Positions 43,486 to 44,745 of a DNA stretch of 44,745 nt are shown in pieces. The stretch is from Trichocoleus desertorum ATA4-8-CV12 (lineage in GTDB: Bacteria; Cyanobacteriota; Cyanobacteriia; FACHB-46). The notes under the pieces were generated by a model. The model ran no database searches. It saw only the letters and a list, made by a program, of their open reading frames with translations, and had not been told where the DNA came from. A program made the position numbers and the translations under genes. The stretch spans positions 1-44,745 of the forward strand of contig JAHHIL010000048.1 of the NCBI GenBank assembly GCA_019358975.1, written 5' to 3'. Numbering within the stretch: the stretch's first letter is position 1; each line of letters opens with the position of its first letter.

Positions 43486-43626
43486 GCTGAAACGAGAACC
43501 TCGACAAATTTGAAGGTAGACGTATGGTGCCCACTCCTGCCCAAGCTGGGAGTCACTTTAGAGCAGGGGCATGGCTTGGAGTGAGACCGTAAACCGTTTC
43601 TCAAAGAACTATTTCTAGAAGAACTA

Positions 43627-44007
43627 ATGAGTAACCTGCTTGGACACACAGAATGGGTGATCGCTGAGGGCTACATTCCAGCCTATGGCAACGGGCCTGA
43701 GCCTCAATTTACCAGCCATGAAACTGCTTGCATCCTCAACACCACCGACCAGGATGCGCATGTAGAAATCATGATTTATTTCAGCGATCGCAAACCTGTA
43801 GGGCCTTACCGGGTGACAGTTCCTGCTCAGCGCACCCATCATATGCGCTTTAACGACCTTACCGATCCAGCCCCAATTCCTCTAGATACGGATTACGCCA
43901 GCGTGTTTGAGTCTGATGTGCCAATTGTGGTGCAGCATACGCGGCTAGACTCTCGACAAGCTGAGAACGCCCTCATGAGTACGGTCGCCTATGCCAGTGG
44001 TCGCTAA
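43627..44007 (+). CDS. Anabaena sensory rhodopsin transducer (ASRT) family protein
   Basis: 126-residue soluble beta-sandwich protein nearly collinear with the Anabaena sensory rhodopsin transducer: AEGYIPAYGNGPEPQFTSHE, DAHVEIMIYFSDRKPVGPYRVTVPAQRT, MRFNDLTDPAPIPLDTDYAS and VVQHTRLDSRQAENALMST. ASRT forms a tetramer and was proposed to belong to a small-molecule (sugar)-binding superfamily. No rhodopsin gene is present in the window, so here it may act as a ligand sensor tied to carbohydrate metabolism (ribokinase upstream). The CAP gene starts inside its end. Confidence 0.93.
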   Translation: MSNLLGHTEWVIAEGYIPAYGNGPEPQFTSHETACILNTTDQDAHVEIMIYFSDRKPVGPYRVTVPAQRTHHMRFNDLTDPAPIPLDTDYASVFESDVPIVVQHTRLDSRQAENALMSTVAYASGR

Positions 44008-44623
44008 GCCATTCCTTTCTCGTCTAAGGTGCTTTAACCCTGTTTGGTTACTGGGTGGGGCGATCGCGCTGAGCTTAATGGGCTGTGAATCACTCACTCA
44101 GGTTTTTCCTGACCTGCCAGTCCCCTCTAGCTTCCCGATCCAGTTGCCTAATCCCTCCTCCGCTTCTCCGTCTGCGGCTCCATCTCCTGCGGCTTCCTCG
44201 GCGGCGATCGCGGAGATGGAAACAATGGTGCAACAGCGCATCAACGAAATTCGGCAAGAGCAGGGATTAAGACCACTCCAAAATAATGACCGTCTGGCTC
44301 AGGTGGCTCGCGATTACAGCCGTCTCATGGCAGAGAAAAACTTTTTCAGCCACACTGGACCCGATGGTCGTAACGTGGGCCAACGAGTGCAAGCAGCGGG
44401 CATTGTGTATTGGATTGTGGGTGAAAACTTGTTTAAAAGCGTCAATATCCCTAATCCTGGCCCGATTGCGGTCCAAGGTTGGATGGAAAGCCCTGGACAT
44501 CGAGAAAACATCCTTAACGCCAGATATAGCGAGACAGGCGTGGGAGTTTGGCGACAGGGCAACAGCTACTACTTCACCCAACTGTTTTTGCGTCCACCCA
44601 GCCTACCCGCATTATTTGATTGA
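43991..44623 (+). CDS. CAP (SCP/PR1-like) domain lipoprotein
   Basis: 210 residues. A signal segment (LLGGAIALSLMGC) ends in a lipobox with Cys near residue 32. A Pro/Ser/Ala linker (about 45-72) is followed by the CAP domain: MVQQRINEIRQEQGLRPLQNN, ARDYSRLMAEKNFFSH (catalytic-type His), GENLF, GWMESPGHRENILNARYSETGVGV and YYFTQLF. Secreted CAP proteins act in the envelope with poorly defined roles. The ATG at 43991 lies inside the preceding gene (17-base overlap), which implies coupled expression. Confidence 0.88.
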   Translation: MPVVAKPFLSRLRCFNPVWLLGGAIALSLMGCESLTQVFPDLPVPSSFPIQLPNPSSASPSAAPSPAASSAAIAEMETMVQQRINEIRQEQGLRPLQNNDRLAQVARDYSRLMAEKNFFSHTGPDGRNVGQRVQAAGIVYWIVGENLFKSVNIPNPGPIAVQGWMESPGHRENILNARYSETGVGVWRQGNSYYFTQLFLRPPSLPALFD

Positions 44624-44628
44624 TCCAC

Positions 44629-44651
44629 TCCCACGGCTAAAGCGCGTGGGA
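44629..44651 (-). repeat. End hairpin of a second tnpB element
   Basis: TCCCACG (44629-44635) pairs with CGTGGGA (44645-44651); read on the minus strand the loop contains CTTTAG, as in the right-end hairpin of the first tnpB element (18260-18280). It lies 8 bases after the stop of the partial tnpB and just after the CAP gene, where it may also serve as a terminator. Confidence 0.65.
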
Positions 44652-44659
44652 TTCGGGAC

Positions 44660-44745
44660 TCAGGCAAAGATTGCAGGCTGAGCCTGACTGACATCTCCTA
44701 ATCCCCAGGTTGAGATCCCAACCTGTTTGATATTCACAGCGGCGT
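44660..44745 (-). CDS. tnpB: TnpB C-terminus (partial, runs off the window)
   Basis: Only the last 27 codons plus stop are inside the window (minus strand, first full codon at 44743): AAVNIKQVGISTWGLGDVSQ followed by AQPAIFA. The NAA-x-NI-type end after the last RuvC Asp, then a G(I/T)ST.GLGDV segment, is characteristic of another TnpB subgroup than the complete one at 17107. The catalytic parts lie beyond the edge, so intactness is unknown. Confidence 0.7.
   Translation of the reverse strand, partial: AAVNIKQVGISTWGLGDVSQAQPAIFA

Noticed and set aside
43520-43590. Another tnpB-type hairpin (CTTTAGAGCAGGGG at about 43555)
   Set aside because: It shares a 13-base string with the 17007 hairpin but lacks a matching upstream arm, so it is too weak to call an element end.

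Overview
The window looks like a chromosomal segment of a cyanobacterium, probably a filamentous one. The palindrome GCGATCGC (HIP1) recurs throughout. Photosystem II psbY, a phosphoribulokinase-type kinase, the cyanobacterial pilMNOQ order without pilP, a fused modBC and an Anabaena-type sensory rhodopsin transducer homologue all point the same way. Genes on both strands are interspersed, with no single dominant orientation.

Layout. 1-3043: 5S rRNA end of an rRNA operon, then a molybdate importer (modA, fused modBC). 3142-8772: two small conserved genes, a polysaccharide deacetylase/phosphodiester glycosidase fusion, class II fructose-bisphosphate aldolase, tRNA-Lys and an aldose epimerase-like gene. 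8826-16877: a CapA-like membrane protein with a very long Pro/Ser/Thr-rich tail, a degenerate AAA+ ATPase overlapping a VOC protein, a zinc-ribbon protein, a gamma-carbonic anhydrase, psbY and a YhhQ-type transporter. 16990-18290: a solitary TnpB element. 18580-22656: folC (containing a 7-bp tandem repeat and preceded by a palindrome cluster that supplies its ribosome binding site), an orphan sugar-type binding lipoprotein and purT. 22657-28352: a long leader and the type IV pilus genes pilM, pilN, pilO, pilQ. 28589-32852: HU, a CobD-like decarboxylase, a disulfide-less flavoprotein, dcd and a P-loop-less CobO homologue.

The accessory part is 33085-37864. Two tandem small genes diverge from a ribbon-helix-helix-like gene. 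They are followed by a compact four-gene operon (34021-37336) that I read as an ABC-three-component (ABC-3C) conflict system: a DUF2326-type SMC-like ATPase, a 75-residue middle component, a protein with the ABC-3C C-terminal domain, and an extra first gene. The first two proteins share a gapless N-terminal helical-hairpin module, so the system may recruit a separate effector instead of carrying it fused. The operon is A+T-rich and lies in a 3.5-kb HIP1 desert. It ends next to a truncated Uma2 gene abutting the 3' end of tRNA-Val, which is island-like.

37919-44745 returns to ordinary genes: radC, a nucleoside deaminase, a 50-residue ORF, a phosphoribulokinase-like paralogue without the regulatory cysteine, an HtpX protease, ribokinase, the rhodopsin-transducer homologue and a CAP-domain lipoprotein. 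The right edge cuts into the 3' end of a second, different tnpB with its end hairpin.
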